Assembly: GCA_009777575.1 (NCBI GenBank)
Contig: WRLO01000018.1
Coordinates: 1-47,682, forward strand
Direction of reading: 5' to 3'
Origin: Candidatus Cloacimonadota bacterium
Lineage (GTDB): Bacteria; Cloacimonadota; Cloacimonadia; Cloacimonadales; WRIO01
DNA: 47,682 nt
Below the pieces are notes generated by a model. The model was not told the DNA's origin, ran no database searches, and was given only the letters and a program-made list of their open reading frames with translations. Of this stretch, positions 1 through 9,114 are shown one piece after another. Numbering within the stretch: the stretch's first letter is position 1; every line of letters starts with the position of its first letter. The position numbers were made by a program, and so were the translations under genes.

Positions 1-7
1 TTGAAGT

Positions 8-68
8 CTCCTTTTTAATTATTCTGTATCTTTCAATACCATAATAATATAAGGAGGCTTTTTGTCAA
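8..68 (-). promoter_or_regulatory. Promoter and RBS of a gene leaving the left edge
   Basis: On the minus strand there is a -35 hexamer TTGACA (68-63), a 16-bp spacer and a -10-like TATTAT (46-41). A strong AAAAGGAG (15-8) follows, ending 7 nt before the window edge. This is the layout of a gene whose start codon lies just outside the window, transcribed leftward. The gene itself cannot be seen. Confidence 0.6.
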
Positions 69-174
69 GAACTATTTTTAGATAATTATATATTTTTTAA
101 CATGTTAGCACACTCGGAAATATCAGTAAATAAAACGACAAAATAGGGGTTCTCGGACTGCAGTCATAAATGCG

Positions 175-310
175 TTCCCTACAAAAGGCGGAACGGATAA
201 ATCAGTTCCCTACAAAAGGCGGAACAGATACATCAGTTCCCTACAAAAGGCGGAACGGATAAATCAGTTCCCTACAAAAGGCGGAACAGATACATCAGCC
301 CCCTACAAAA
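175..310. repeat. 31-bp tandem repeat, alternating A/B units
   Basis: Four 31-bp units begin at 175, 206, 237 and 268, with a partial fifth from 299. Each starts TTCCCTACAAAAGGCGGAAC and ends GGATAAATCAG or AGATACATCAG. The two endings strictly alternate, so the higher-order period is 62 bp. The GTAGGGAA/TTCCCTAC and GGAAC words recur near 18000, 20550, 20850 and 26690 and inside the gene at 15136-17949. The rest of 69-302 shows no gene. Confidence 0.9.
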
Positions 311-2075
311 CCAATTCCTCACAATACACCAATTCCCACCCATGATAAACCACAATGATTTTTTTCAAAACAACATCACCAAAGGGAGCTATATTAAATT
401 CTTTTTTGGAGTGGTGGTCTTCTGAGTATTTTGTGAGCTTCTCAGTGGCATCTTTGATTTTATTATTTATTTCTTGAGATAGTTTTTCACCCTCAAACTC
501 TTTTTTGATATATTTAAGCTCTACGAGATAGGCATATTTCATATCTGGATATTTTTGGTAAAAGGGAAACAACACTATATCTGCGAAGCCTTTGTTCATC
601 TCTTTTTCTGAATAGCTGGTGTAAAAATCGTTAATATTCAAGTAAATAAGGTGAAAAGTCTTTACCACTGCCTCACCATCGATAAAGTCTCTGACGCTAG
701 TCTGTATTTTGAGGAGTTTTTGGATATAATCAAAAGCTGGCTTGAAATCTCCTCTATAAGCCATTTTGGAAACCAAATCAATCAAATCCTCTATCCAGTT
801 CAGCCTTCCATAAGGTTTTCTTAAAATATTTTTTACATAATCATAAACAAGGTGTTTAATGGTCTCATTTGGAACTTGTAGTAATGCTTTTCCCTCATAA
901 AATTTCCCTGTAAAGGTCAACAAGCCAAGAAAATATAAAAATGATTTGTAGTTTTCTGACTCTTTTAAAAGGTTAAAAGAAAAACTTTGATTAATATTTG
1001 CTGATATCGTACCATTATTGATGATTTCCGTCAATGTATCAAAATTTCCGTTTAGTTCCTCTCCATGAAAAACAAGATTTTGGAGTTTTGTATAATCCAT
1101 GCGGAGATTTTCATCGATGATTTTTTTTGGAAATCTGTTTTTATTGATAGTAAACAGCATAAAATAAAGGACACCATCGGTATTATAGACAGATTCCTCA
1201 CTATCATCCGAAAAAATATAATTATCATACCATTTTTTCAAAAGGTGCAATGCATCTGCTTTATTCAAAGGATATTGACCTGCCGAAATGTAATAGTCAA
1301 AGATATCGTTGACATCCTTATCTGTGAAGCCAAGTAAAGTATTATATTCAGGCATCAATGATATGTTCGTCCCTATATTAAATCCACTCGATACATCGTC
1401 AAGAGTGATAGGTGAGACCCCTGTCATGAAAAGTCTTGCGAGACCTGATCTTATACCACCAGTAAGCCCTTTTAAGACTCTAAAAAAACTTTTAAAGAAA
1501 CCAGTTTCGCGTGTTATTTGTTGATACAAAAGATTACCTTTATCGGATAGGAGGGTATTGGTAAAATTGTCATATTCGTCTATAAAGATGTAAAACTTGT
1601 AGTTAGTGTCTCGTAGACCTATAGCTATGTTGTTTAGTTTTTCTCCTGATGATGGTATTTGTTTGACAATTTCTACAGTATCTTCTGAGATAAAATCTTT
1701 ATACTTTTTTAAAAAAGCGTCTATTTCAGAGCAGCAATAATTTTCAAATCTCTCTTGTATATTTTCCGTTTCTTGAATCACCATTGAGAAATCAAGATAT
1801 AAAACGAGATATTTGCCTCTTTCATCCGTAGGATTGTTTAGTATCCAAGTGTCTTTAAAGAGTGTGTCAAAATTTTCTTTGTTCGCTAGATCATAGTATA
1901 GAGCAAGCATCGATAAAAGCATAGATTTTCCGAAACGGCGAGGTCTAATAAAAAAACTAAACTTCGTTTTCTCAATCTCAGGAATAAACATAGTTTTATC
2001 TACATAATAAGCATTATTTTCTGAAATATCAGCAAAACTTGATATTCCGTACTGAATGGTCTTTATTTTTTCCAT
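303..2075 (-). CDS. AAA-ATPase-like / PD-(D/E)XK nuclease-like protein (DUF1703 type)
   Basis: A 590-aa member of the widespread AAA-ATPase_like plus PDDEXK_9 family. The N-terminus has the family-typical GISSFADI and YYVDKT blocks. A P-loop-like RPRRFGKSM follows near residue 55, with a Walker-B-like IFIDEYDN near 165. The C-terminus has the nuclease-like FADIVL plus VELKYIK (D...ExK) around residues 505-525. I start at the ATG at 2075 because AGAGGA sits about 5 nt upstream; a GTG 27 nt further out gives a longer frame with no better RBS. The family is often present in many copies per genome in anaerobes and its function is not established; a nuclease or mobile-element role is only inferred. 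The gene is monocistronic, with tandem repeats just beyond its 3' end. Confidence 0.85.
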   Translation of the reverse strand: MEKIKTIQYGISSFADISENNAYYVDKTMFIPEIEKTKFSFFIRPRRFGKSMLLSMLALYYDLANKENFDTLFKDTWILNNPTDERGKYLVLYLDFSMVIQETENIQERFENYCCSEIDAFLKKYKDFISEDTVEIVKQIPSSGEKLNNIAIGLRDTNYKFYIFIDEYDNFTNTLLSDKGNLLYQQITRETGFFKSFFRVLKGLTGGIRSGLARLFMTGVSPITLDDVSSGFNIGTNISLMPEYNTLLGFTDKDVNDIFDYYISAGQYPLNKADALHLLKKWYDNYIFSDDSEESVYNTDGVLYFMLFTINKNRFPKKIIDENLRMDYTKLQNLVFHGEELNGNFDTLTEIINNGTISANINQSFSFNLLKESENYKSFLYFLGLLTFTGKFYEGKALLQVPNETIKHLVYDYVKNILRKPYGRLNWIEDLIDLVSKMAYRGDFKPAFDYIQKLLKIQTSVRDFIDGEAVVKTFHLIYLNINDFYTSYSEKEMNKGFADIVLFPFYQKYPDMKYAYLVELKYIKKEFEGEKLSQEINNKIKDATEKLTKYSEDHHSKKEFNIAPFGDVVLKKIIVVYHGWELVYCEELVL

Positions 2076-2420
2076 AAAATCCTCTTTGAAATTAGTAATC
2101 ACTAGTTACAATTTTTTTATCTTTGTTTTAATGTCAAGCTGTTTTTATTTCCCGTTTTTTATAGGGAAGTGCTAACAGTTCACTACAAAACCAATCTTTC
2201 CGAACACGCAAAATACATAAGTCTAAATCTCAAATAATGATTGACAAAAAAGCCTCTATAAAAAACCTTGAAAAAATAATATTATAAAGGTGTAATTTAT
2301 GGCCAATAAATATTTTTTCATTTGATTTGGCATATTGATATTCCACCTGAAATAGGTAATACTGTTTTAGGAATCAAAAATAATCAAGAAAATAAAATTT
2401 TTCACAAGGAGTAAAAATCA
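2076..2420. other. Divergent intergenic region
   Basis: Spacer between the divergent genes at 303-2075 and 2421-3782. On the minus strand TTGACA lies at 2137-2132, but no good -10 follows. On the plus strand TTGACA at 2241-2246 is followed by AAAAAGCCTCTATAAA, and further down by an AATATTATAAAGG stretch that could serve as -10. The only frame is a nine-codon one at about 2299, which I do not call. Confidence 0.4.
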
Positions 2421-3782
2421 ATGAACAAAAAAACATTTTTCATTTTAGTGTTTTTCGGCATACTGCATATTCTTTTCTGTATGCCACAACCTAACAACAA
2501 AACAGATATCCGAACTATGATAGTTGGGATTGACAGCGAAATTATTTTGGCAGATGGAACAAAGACACCTGCAATTAATTTCGACAATGCTGCTACTACA
2601 CCGGCATTTATTCAAGTTGTTGAAGATGTGATAGAAAAATTAGCATTTTACGGGTCAATTGGTAGAGGCAAAGGACAAAAATCCGAGTTCTCAACCGCTA
2701 TTTTTGAGCAAGGTCGTCAAAAAGTTTTAGATTTTGTAGGTGCTAGTCCTGAAAAATACACTGCAATTTATGTTAATAACACCACAGATGGTTTCAACAA
2801 ATTAGCTACTGCTCTAATCACCAGCCCAGAAGACATCGTCCTGCTTTCTCGCATGGAGCATCATGCCAACGATTTAATATGGCGTCATTTATGCAAAACT
2901 ATCTACGCAGCTGTAGATGAAAAAGGGCGACTGATATTAGAAGATGTGGAACGGCTTTTACGCGAACATGATGGAGCGGTTAAATTTGTATCTGTATCAG
3001 CGGCATCGAATGTAACGGGTTATGTCAATGATGTTCACTCAATTGCTCGAATTGCTCACCAATATGGTGCAGAGATTATTGTAGATGGAGCTCAGATAGT
3101 TGCTCATCGTGCTTTTAATATGCATGGTGCCAATGAAAACGAAGACATTGATTATTTTATCTTTTCAGCTCATAAAATGTATGCACCTTTTGGTAGCGGA
3201 GCAGTTATCGGTGTAACCGAAAGACTTAACCAACATACACCTCGTTTTTATGGTGGTGGAATGGTTGATGTGGTAACAGATGATGTTGAGACCTACCTAA
3301 AAGCTCCAGAAAGATATGAATCTGGCACACCCAATTACCTAGGTGTGGTCGCCATGCTTAAAGCTATAGATATTTTAAAAACTGAGATTGGTTTCGAATA
3401 TATAAAAGAACACGAACAGTTGTTGTTACGAAAGACTATAGACGGTTTAAAAGCTATACATGGCGTCACATTATATGACGATACAAATGATATATCAGAT
3501 AAAGTAGGAATTGTAGTTTTTAACATCGATGGTATTAATAGTGGAGATGTAGCTCAAATGTTCGCTGACAGAAGTGGTATAGCAGTGAGGCAAGGAGCTT
3601 TTTGTTCGCATCCTTATGTCTTTCGCCTGTTAGGAATACCTGATGAAGAAATTGCACAAAGAATGCGTGAACCAAACTTTACCATGCCTGGTATGGTGCG
3701 AGTGAGTTTCGGCGTTTATAACAACGAAGAAGAAGTAGATATTTTTCTTCAAACTGTAATGGAAATAATCTCAGAATTATAG
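2421..3782 (+). CDS. Class V aminotransferase / cysteine desulfurase-like PLP enzyme, apparently exported
   Basis: A 453-aa fold-type I PLP enzyme of the class V (IscS/SufS/CsdA-like) family. The PLP lysine is in SAHKMYAPFG (Lys252). NFDNAATTP lies near residue 55, the ring-stacking region is MEHHANDLIW, and a candidate persulfide cysteine is in RQGAFCSHP (Cys395). By family, such enzymes remove sulfur or selenium from cysteine, or act as lyases or aminotransferases; the substrate cannot be read. The unusual part is the N-terminus: MNKK, then about 15 hydrophobic residues ending ILHILFC, which looks like a lipoprotein signal with a lipobox. The start is well supported (AAGGAG, 9-nt spacing). 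An internal start at MPQ or MIVG would restore a cytosolic enzyme but has no visible RBS. Kce follows 181 bp downstream. Confidence 0.85.
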   Translation: MNKKTFFILVFFGILHILFCMPQPNNKTDIRTMIVGIDSEIILADGTKTPAINFDNAATTPAFIQVVEDVIEKLAFYGSIGRGKGQKSEFSTAIFEQGRQKVLDFVGASPEKYTAIYVNNTTDGFNKLATALITSPEDIVLLSRMEHHANDLIWRHLCKTIYAAVDEKGRLILEDVERLLREHDGAVKFVSVSAASNVTGYVNDVHSIARIAHQYGAEIIVDGAQIVAHRAFNMHGANENEDIDYFIFSAHKMYAPFGSGAVIGVTERLNQHTPRFYGGGMVDVVTDDVETYLKAPERYESGTPNYLGVVAMLKAIDILKTEIGFEYIKEHEQLLLRKTIDGLKAIHGVTLYDDTNDISDKVGIVVFNIDGINSGDVAQMFADRSGIAVRQGAFCSHPYVFRLLGIPDEEIAQRMREPNFTMPGMVRVSFGVYNNEEEVDIFLQTVMEIISEL

Positions 3783-3785
3783 AAG

Positions 3786-3879
3786 GAACAAAATATGTTC
3801 AAATATTATCTATTAATAGCTTAATCAATAATAGATAAAATAATATACATTATCAAAGATAAAAAATAAAATTTTGATA
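3786..3879. other. Three consecutive AT-rich inverted repeats
   Basis: The gap before kce holds three hairpin-capable sequences: GAAC...GTTC (3786-3800), a perfect 10-bp arm pair TTATCTATTA/TAATAGATAA (3806-3815/3829-3838), and TATCAAA/TTTGATA (3851-3857/3873-3879). None has the GC stem plus T-run of a strong terminator. A TTGACA follows at 3900 without a clear -10. They may form a weak termination or mRNA-processing region; the role is unknown. Confidence 0.5.
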
Positions 3880-3939
3880 GCTAAAAAAAACGAATTTCGT
3901 TGACAAAAATAGTTTGTTGATTTTTTTTGCTCTCATTGA

Positions 3940-4788
<849 letters not shown>

Positions 4789-4852
4789 TTAATTCATCTA
4801 CTTTTTTGTGATATACAGTATTCTCTTTTAATGCAATCTTATGGAGTTTTTT

Positions 4853-5329
4853 ATGATAGATAGACCTTCGTGGCATGTATATTTTATGAAAATGGCTTTA
4901 CTTGTTGCAGAAAGATCTACTTGTAGAAGAAGGCAAGTTGGAGCTGTACTTGTAAAAAACAATCAAATCATCGCTTCTGGATACAATGGTGCGCCTAAAA
5001 GGGTATTACATTGTGATATTGCAGGTTGCATGAGAGAATTGACTAAAACTCCTTCAGGTCAAAAACATGAACTTTGTCGCGGTGTTCATGCTGAGCAAAA
5101 TACGATCATTCAAGCTGCTTTGAACGGAACTTCACTATCAGAGGCTGTTCTCTATACTACAAATTTTCCTTGCAGTATTTGTGCAAAAATTATCATAAAT
5201 GCCGAAATAGAAATTGTTTATGTCTTGAAAGATTATCCAGACAATTTATCTAAAGAAATGTTCGCTGAATCCGGAACAGAAGTTATTTTGATAAATTTAG
5301 AGGAGAATAGTTTGAAAAAAATTGTTTAA
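4853..5329 (+). CDS. Deoxycytidylate (dCMP) deaminase
   Basis: A 158-aa zinc cytidine/deoxycytidylate deaminase. By family it converts dCMP to dUMP, feeding thymidylate synthesis. The catalytic HAE motif is His79-Ala-Glu81 and the zinc cysteines are in PCSIC (Cys107, Cys110). The nucleotide-binding GYNGAP loop is at about 43-48. The extra His/Cys-rich insert (LHCDIAGCM) is typical of dCMP deaminases and distinguishes them from tRNA adenosine deaminase. The start at 4853 follows GGAG by 6 nt; an ATG 12 nt upstream overlaps that RBS. It lies 64 bp after kce on the same strand and may be cotranscribed, with no evident metabolic link. Confidence 0.92.
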   Translation: MIDRPSWHVYFMKMALLVAERSTCRRRQVGAVLVKNNQIIASGYNGAPKRVLHCDIAGCMRELTKTPSGQKHELCRGVHAEQNTIIQAALNGTSLSEAVLYTTNFPCSICAKIIINAEIEIVYVLKDYPDNLSKEMFAESGTEVILINLEENSLKKIV

Positions 5330-5853
5330 TTTATCTCCTTTGAAAAATACATTTTTGTATATACTTAAAGATTTTGTGTGAGGCAGTTGAATTTATTACT
5401 CTTTCGTTTTATATTATTTTCACACGCGAAACAGTAAACCTCCTTTGATTCTTCTGCCTCTTTTTTTTGTAAGAATAGCGACAGTCGCCTAATAAATATT
5501 CCCTGTCATAAAAAGCCCCCCCCTCTCGGATTCCTCTCCGAAAAGTATATTAATAAAATTTTACCTTACACATGCCGAAGGTATGTGAAGCTAGGTAGAA
5601 AATGATGTAAAACCACAAAACCGCATCCCGTAGGGATGCAACCAATCAATTGGCACATTTTGTAGCATCCCTACAAGATGCAACATGGTACATATATTCC
5701 TTTCTACAGAGCTAACATTTCTACGCAAATGACTTTTCGGAGAGCACTCCGAAGGGGAATTAAGGAGGAAGATGTTTTCATTCTTTGTTGATTATATAGT
5801 GTACATTAAAATGAATTTCTGGACATCATAATGATCAGCATTCAAGAGTTGTT
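5330..5853. other. Gene-free region holding palindromic element
   Basis: There is no credible gene between the dCMP deaminase and the 3' end of the CPBP protease. The main content is the nested palindrome at 5534-5744. A C-rich stretch lies at about 5517-5526, and unannotated AT-rich sequence lies on either side. The two flanking genes converge here. Confidence 0.7.
5534..5744. repeat. Nested palindromic element, subfamily I, copy 1
   Basis: The outer arms are CTCTCCGAAAAGT (5534-5546) and ACTTTTCGGAGAG (5732-5744), exact reverse complements. Inside them GAAGCTAGGTAGAAAA faces TTTCTACAGAGCT. The core carries GCATCCCGTAGGGATGC and a degenerate facing copy, with CCAATCAATTGG between. The same architecture recurs at about 20431-20793, and its left half at 26574 onward. 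It has no coding capacity and looks like a MITE/REP-type dispersed repeat. A mobility mechanism is not visible. Confidence 0.85.
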
Positions 5854-6702
5854 TTACAAATTCTTGGATACTTTTGGAGCTTGATTTTTTTTCCACTTGA
5901 TAAAAATCAAACTTCCTAACATTATAAAAAATATGCCAGAAAGGGTAAACCACGCTGGTTGGAATCCGCTTTCATTCATGCTATAAACATTAAAACCAGA
6001 TATTGAAACAATATCTTTGAATTTCACAGATATTGTATACAAAGAATTGTTAAAAAAATGGATGAAAAGTGGCAATAGTATTGAATTTGTTTCAATGGTA
6101 ATAAAGGCTGTTATAAAACCAAATAAAAAGGCTGTTAAAAATTGCCAAGGATTCAAATGAATAAATCCAAAAATAAGTGCAGAAAATAAAATTGCTTTAT
6201 TTTTTGTATAGTTATTAGTAAATCCCTCTAATATTAGACCTCTAAAGAATAGTTCTTCTGTAAGAGCTGCAACAGCTCCGATCATAAAAACAGAAATAAT
6301 GAGATTACCAACCATCAACTCATCCATGATTTGCTTTAAAAAGTCAGGCATTGGTATAAGAAAAAATAACAAATTATCAAGTTCTGATGCTATAATGACT
6401 AATCCAAAGGAAAAAATAATGGTCGCACACCATAAATTAGGTGATACTTTATTAAATTTAAAAACCTCGTTGAAAGACTTTTTAGTTTTTTTGAACCCAA
6501 TAAATAAAACTACAAAAAAAGACATTATGTTGACTAAACCAAGTACAACATTTTTTTGTAAAACTATATTTGGAAAAAATCCAAGTGTCTGACCTATTTG
6601 TATCAAAAATCCTAAAGCAATATTCAATCCCAATAATATCAAACATAACATTATAGCATTTTTTATAGTAGGATATGTATTAATTTCGACTATTTTTTCC
6701 AT
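5854..6702 (-). CDS. CPBP-family intramembrane glutamic protease (Abi/CAAX-like)
   Basis: A 282-aa polytopic membrane protein with about eight hydrophobic segments. The CPBP motifs are in order: EELFFRG (Glu149, Glu150, Arg154), FGFIH (His182) and HFFNN (His215, Asn219). By family these are intramembrane proteases related to Rce1 that process prenylated or hydrophobic peptides or act in bacteriocin self-immunity; the substrate here is unknown. The C-terminus ends in a short basic tail (KWKKNQAPKVSKNL). The start at 6702 has only a weak AAAGA upstream. It is codirectional with and 38 bp downstream of the Sel1 gene, so cotranscription is likely. Confidence 0.88.
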   Translation of the reverse strand: MEKIVEINTYPTIKNAIMLCLILLGLNIALGFLIQIGQTLGFFPNIVLQKNVVLGLVNIMSFFVVLFIGFKKTKKSFNEVFKFNKVSPNLWCATIIFSFGLVIIASELDNLLFFLIPMPDFLKQIMDELMVGNLIISVFMIGAVAALTEELFFRGLILEGFTNNYTKNKAILFSALIFGFIHLNPWQFLTAFLFGFITAFITIETNSILLPLFIHFFNNSLYTISVKFKDIVSISGFNVYSMNESGFQPAWFTLSGIFFIMLGSLIFIKWKKNQAPKVSKNL

Positions 6703-6740
6703 TTTATATCTTTATAATCTTTCTCTGATTTTACAACACC

Positions 6741-7484
6741 TCAAAATTTAATTTTCTTATTAAATTTTCGATATTTTTTAAAATATTTTACTTGTTTCTT
6801 TGCAGAAGAGTGTCCGAGCTCGGCTGCCTTTTTATACCAGTGGAAGGCTTGTTCGGTGTCATATTCAACTCCCTTGCTGTCTCTATAACAATTTGCTAAG
6901 TCATGCATTGCTTCAATCATACCAGCTTCAGCAGCTTTTGTTAGCCAATAAACCCCTAAACTAGAATTTTTAGATGTTCCTTCACCAAAAAAATAACAAT
7001 CAGATAAGTGCCACATTGCTTCAGTATTTCCAAGATTTGCAGCTTTTTTAAACCAATAAACAGCCTTTGGCATAGTTTCAGCTTCCGTGAAAAAATTCCA
7101 AGCAAGCATATTCATAGCGTCTGCATTACCAAGTTTTATAGCTTTTTTTAACCATTGAATGGCTTTTGCATCGAATTTATCATTATCTGAAAAGTAAAAA
7201 CTAATTTTTGCAATCCCAACCATTGCTTTGGAATCTCCTTGTTTAGCTGCTTTTTCATACCAATATAATGCTTCTTTTAAATCAAATTTATCAAAGCAAA
7301 TATCACCTAAAATAGTTTGAGCTTCAATATCGCCTTGTTTAGCTTTCTTTTCAGTTTCAGTTTCTTCTCTCGTTGACACACTAATAATACTTTCCACAGG
7401 TATCTCGACTTTGTATCCTTTTTTATACCAATGAAAATGAAATGGTGGAATATCAATGTCCAAAATAATAGGTTTGTTATTCAT
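6741..7484 (-). CDS. Sel1-repeat (TPR-like) protein
   Basis: A 247-aa solenoid protein with no signal peptide. After about 45 N-terminal residues, roughly five 36-residue Sel1 repeats run to residue 235, each with the A.YWY.KAA..G...A signature (for example ALYWYEKAAKQGDSKAM and AFHWYKKAAELGHSSAK). Sel1 proteins act as protein-interaction scaffolds; the partner is unknown. The start follows GGAGG by 6 nt. A minus-strand TTGACA/TAAATG promoter lies about 75-100 bp upstream. Confidence 0.88.
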   Translation of the reverse strand: MNNKPIILDIDIPPFHFHWYKKGYKVEIPVESIISVSTREETETEKKAKQGDIEAQTILGDICFDKFDLKEALYWYEKAAKQGDSKAMVGIAKISFYFSDNDKFDAKAIQWLKKAIKLGNADAMNMLAWNFFTEAETMPKAVYWFKKAANLGNTEAMWHLSDCYFFGEGTSKNSSLGVYWLTKAAEAGMIEAMHDLANCYRDSKGVEYDTEQAFHWYKKAAELGHSSAKKQVKYFKKYRKFNKKIKF

Positions 7485-7555
7485 TCTTTACCTCCAATCG
7501 TTTTATTTATAATCAGTTAACAATTTCCATGACAATACATTTCATGTTCAAGATA

Positions 7556-7584
7556 CATTTATTTTTTTTTATCATTTATGTCAA
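7556..7584 (-). promoter_or_regulatory. Candidate sigma70 promoter for the Sel1-CPBP pair
   Basis: The minus strand reads TTGACA (7584-7579), a 17-bp spacer, then TAAATG (7561-7556). The -35 is perfect and the -10 weak. It is the only such arrangement upstream of the Sel1 gene. Confidence 0.45.
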
Positions 7585-7722
7585 GAAAAAAAGAAAATTT
7601 TGGGTAAAATTGTTCTAAATGATTAAAATTCAACAAAAAATAAATCATAAAAAAATAAAACCCCTCAACAGCCTCATCTATAAACAATTTAACCATATAT
7701 AATATTGGTTTTTAAAAAGTTC

Positions 7723-7751
7723 TTGACAGAATAAGCCTATATAAATAATTA
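7723..7751 (+). promoter_or_regulatory. Candidate sigma70 promoter for the cheY operon
   Basis: TTGACA (7723-7728) is followed at 17 bp by TAATTA (7746-7751), with TATAAATAAT overlapping. The spacer contains AAGCCT, also present just after TTGACA at 2241 and at 68 (minus). The region 7485-7808 otherwise contains only AT-rich sequence between divergent genes. Confidence 0.5.
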
Positions 7752-7808
7752 TGTCCTATTGTGTAAAAAAGTATATTTTTTAGCTTCGATAATAAGACTG
7801 GAGGCTTT

Positions 7809-8186
7809 ATGACAGACTTGAAATTTTTGGTAGTAGATGACTCTCCTACGATGAGAAGGATTGTTTTCAACACCTTAAAAAGACTTGGTTATAACGAAAT
7901 TGAGGAAGCAGAGCACGGTGCAGAAGCACTTGACAAACTGAAAACTATCGATGGTATAAACTTTGTAGTTACCGACTGGAACATGCCAGTAATGGACGGA
8001 CTACAATTGGTACAAGAGATTCGAGGAATGGCCGAATATGCAAAAGTGCCTATATTGATGGTAACTACTCGTTCTGTAAAGGATGATATCATTGAGGCAA
8101 TGAAAGCAGGTGTAAACAACTATATAGTAAAACCTTTTACACCAGAGGTTTTGAAATCTAAGATAGATTTGATATTAGCGAAATAG
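7809..8186 (+). CDS. cheY: Chemotaxis response regulator CheY
   Basis: A 125-aa single-domain receiver. The acidic pocket is Asp10-Asp11, the phosphoacceptor Asp56 (TDWNMP), the switch threonine near 86-87 (MVTTR) and the conserved Lys108 (VKPF). The NWNMP/TDWNMP sequence and lack of an output domain identify the CheY class, which when phosphorylated binds the flagellar switch or other targets. The start follows GGAGG (ACTGGAGGCTTT). It is the first gene of a seven-gene signalling run and lies 8 bp before the CheZ-like gene. No cheA, cheW, MCP or flagellar gene is in the window, so the kinase is elsewhere or is the PAS kinase downstream. Confidence 0.92.
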   Translation: MTDLKFLVVDDSPTMRRIVFNTLKRLGYNEIEEAEHGAEALDKLKTIDGINFVVTDWNMPVMDGLQLVQEIRGMAEYAKVPILMVTTRSVKDDIIEAMKAGVNNYIVKPFTPEVLKSKIDLILAK

Positions 8187-8194
8187 GGGGATAA

Positions 8195-9088
8195 ATGATT
8201 GATAACAAAAACCTTGGCGTCATTTCAATCATTGAGGAGCATCTAAAGGATATAAAATCACTGCTTGCTGAGCTAGAACCACTATTCAATTTTAAGTGTT
8301 TTAAATTTGGTGGTGTTCGTAAGCAAATAGAACATTTTTTAGAAACCACTTCTACCCTTGAAGAAAAGGCAAACCTAACTCATACGCTAATACAAGGTAT
8401 AATCCATTCGATTCATTCGAGTAGAAAGGAATTGAAACAATCAGTAGATGGACTATTGAAAAAGACTGGAGATCAGCTAGGAAAAATCACAGCAACGACT
8501 GAAGAAGCGACTCAAAAAATTATGGATGAGGCATTGAAAATAGAATCAGAACAAGGTATAATGGTAGATAAATTGGAAGAATTGCGAACTGCGACGACAC
8601 CAGAAGATGTAAATGCCAAGATTGAAGAAATAAAAGGTTTGGTATATGGAAATCAAGACTCAGCCTTTATGATAATCAATTATTTGCAATTTCAGGATAT
8701 AACTGCTCAACAGATAGCAGGAGCATATTCACTATTATCAGATACAGAAAAGACCTTACTTTATGTATCAAACCTCGTGAAAGAGTTTGACATGGGTGAT
8801 AACACCCCAGACTTTTTACTCCAAGACCTTGATAAAAATGCCTTCAATGCTGATGCTGTATTCAGAGATAAAGCGGATATACAACATGTAATAGATGACA
8901 TTTTCAATACAGGCAATACAGAATTGGATGTGCCTTTAGATGAGGTTTCTGTAGAGACAAAATCTTTTCATGCTAATGTGCCAAAATCTGATGACGATAC
9001 TACTAATGAGGACTTTGATATCGATGCTTTATTTGGAGCCAATGATGACAAAGCAAATCAAGATGATATAGATAAATTATTTTCATAA
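8195..9088 (+). CDS. cheZ: CheZ-like CheY-P phosphatase with doubled C-terminal acidic tail
   Basis: A 297-aa, largely helical protein. A long helical-hairpin region (about 45-200) contains the CheZ active-site signature FQDITAQQ, in which Asp168 and Gln172 correspond to CheZ Asp143 and Gln147 (the residue that positions attacking water). After a disordered acidic linker the protein ends in two similar short motifs, DFDIDALFG and QDDIDKLFS. Both resemble the CheY-P-binding C-terminal peptide of CheZ and the N-terminal peptide of FliM. Overall length and linker are larger than in the enterobacterial protein (about 214 aa). It is adjacent to cheY, which supports the assignment. RBS AGGGGG precedes the start. 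Confidence 0.82.
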   Translation: MIDNKNLGVISIIEEHLKDIKSLLAELEPLFNFKCFKFGGVRKQIEHFLETTSTLEEKANLTHTLIQGIIHSIHSSRKELKQSVDGLLKKTGDQLGKITATTEEATQKIMDEALKIESEQGIMVDKLEELRTATTPEDVNAKIEEIKGLVYGNQDSAFMIINYLQFQDITAQQIAGAYSLLSDTEKTLLYVSNLVKEFDMGDNTPDFLLQDLDKNAFNADAVFRDKADIQHVIDDIFNTGNTELDVPLDEVSVETKSFHANVPKSDDDTTNEDFDIDALFGANDDKANQDDIDKLFS

Positions 9089-9114
9089 AAAAGAGCTAAT
9101 AAGGGGGAAATTTG

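Noticed and set aside
175..310. CRISPR array
   Set aside because: The units are directly adjacent with no variable spacers, alternate between two forms, and there is no cas gene nearby.
303..2075. Transposase or restriction enzyme
   Set aside because: The domain order is the AAA-ATPase_like/PDDEXK_9 family; no DDE motif, terminal inverted repeats or methylase partner are seen.
5651..5668. Sigma54 site in the palindromic element (TGGCACATTTTGTAGCA)
   Set aside because: Spacing and -12 element (TAGCA rather than TTGCW) do not fit.
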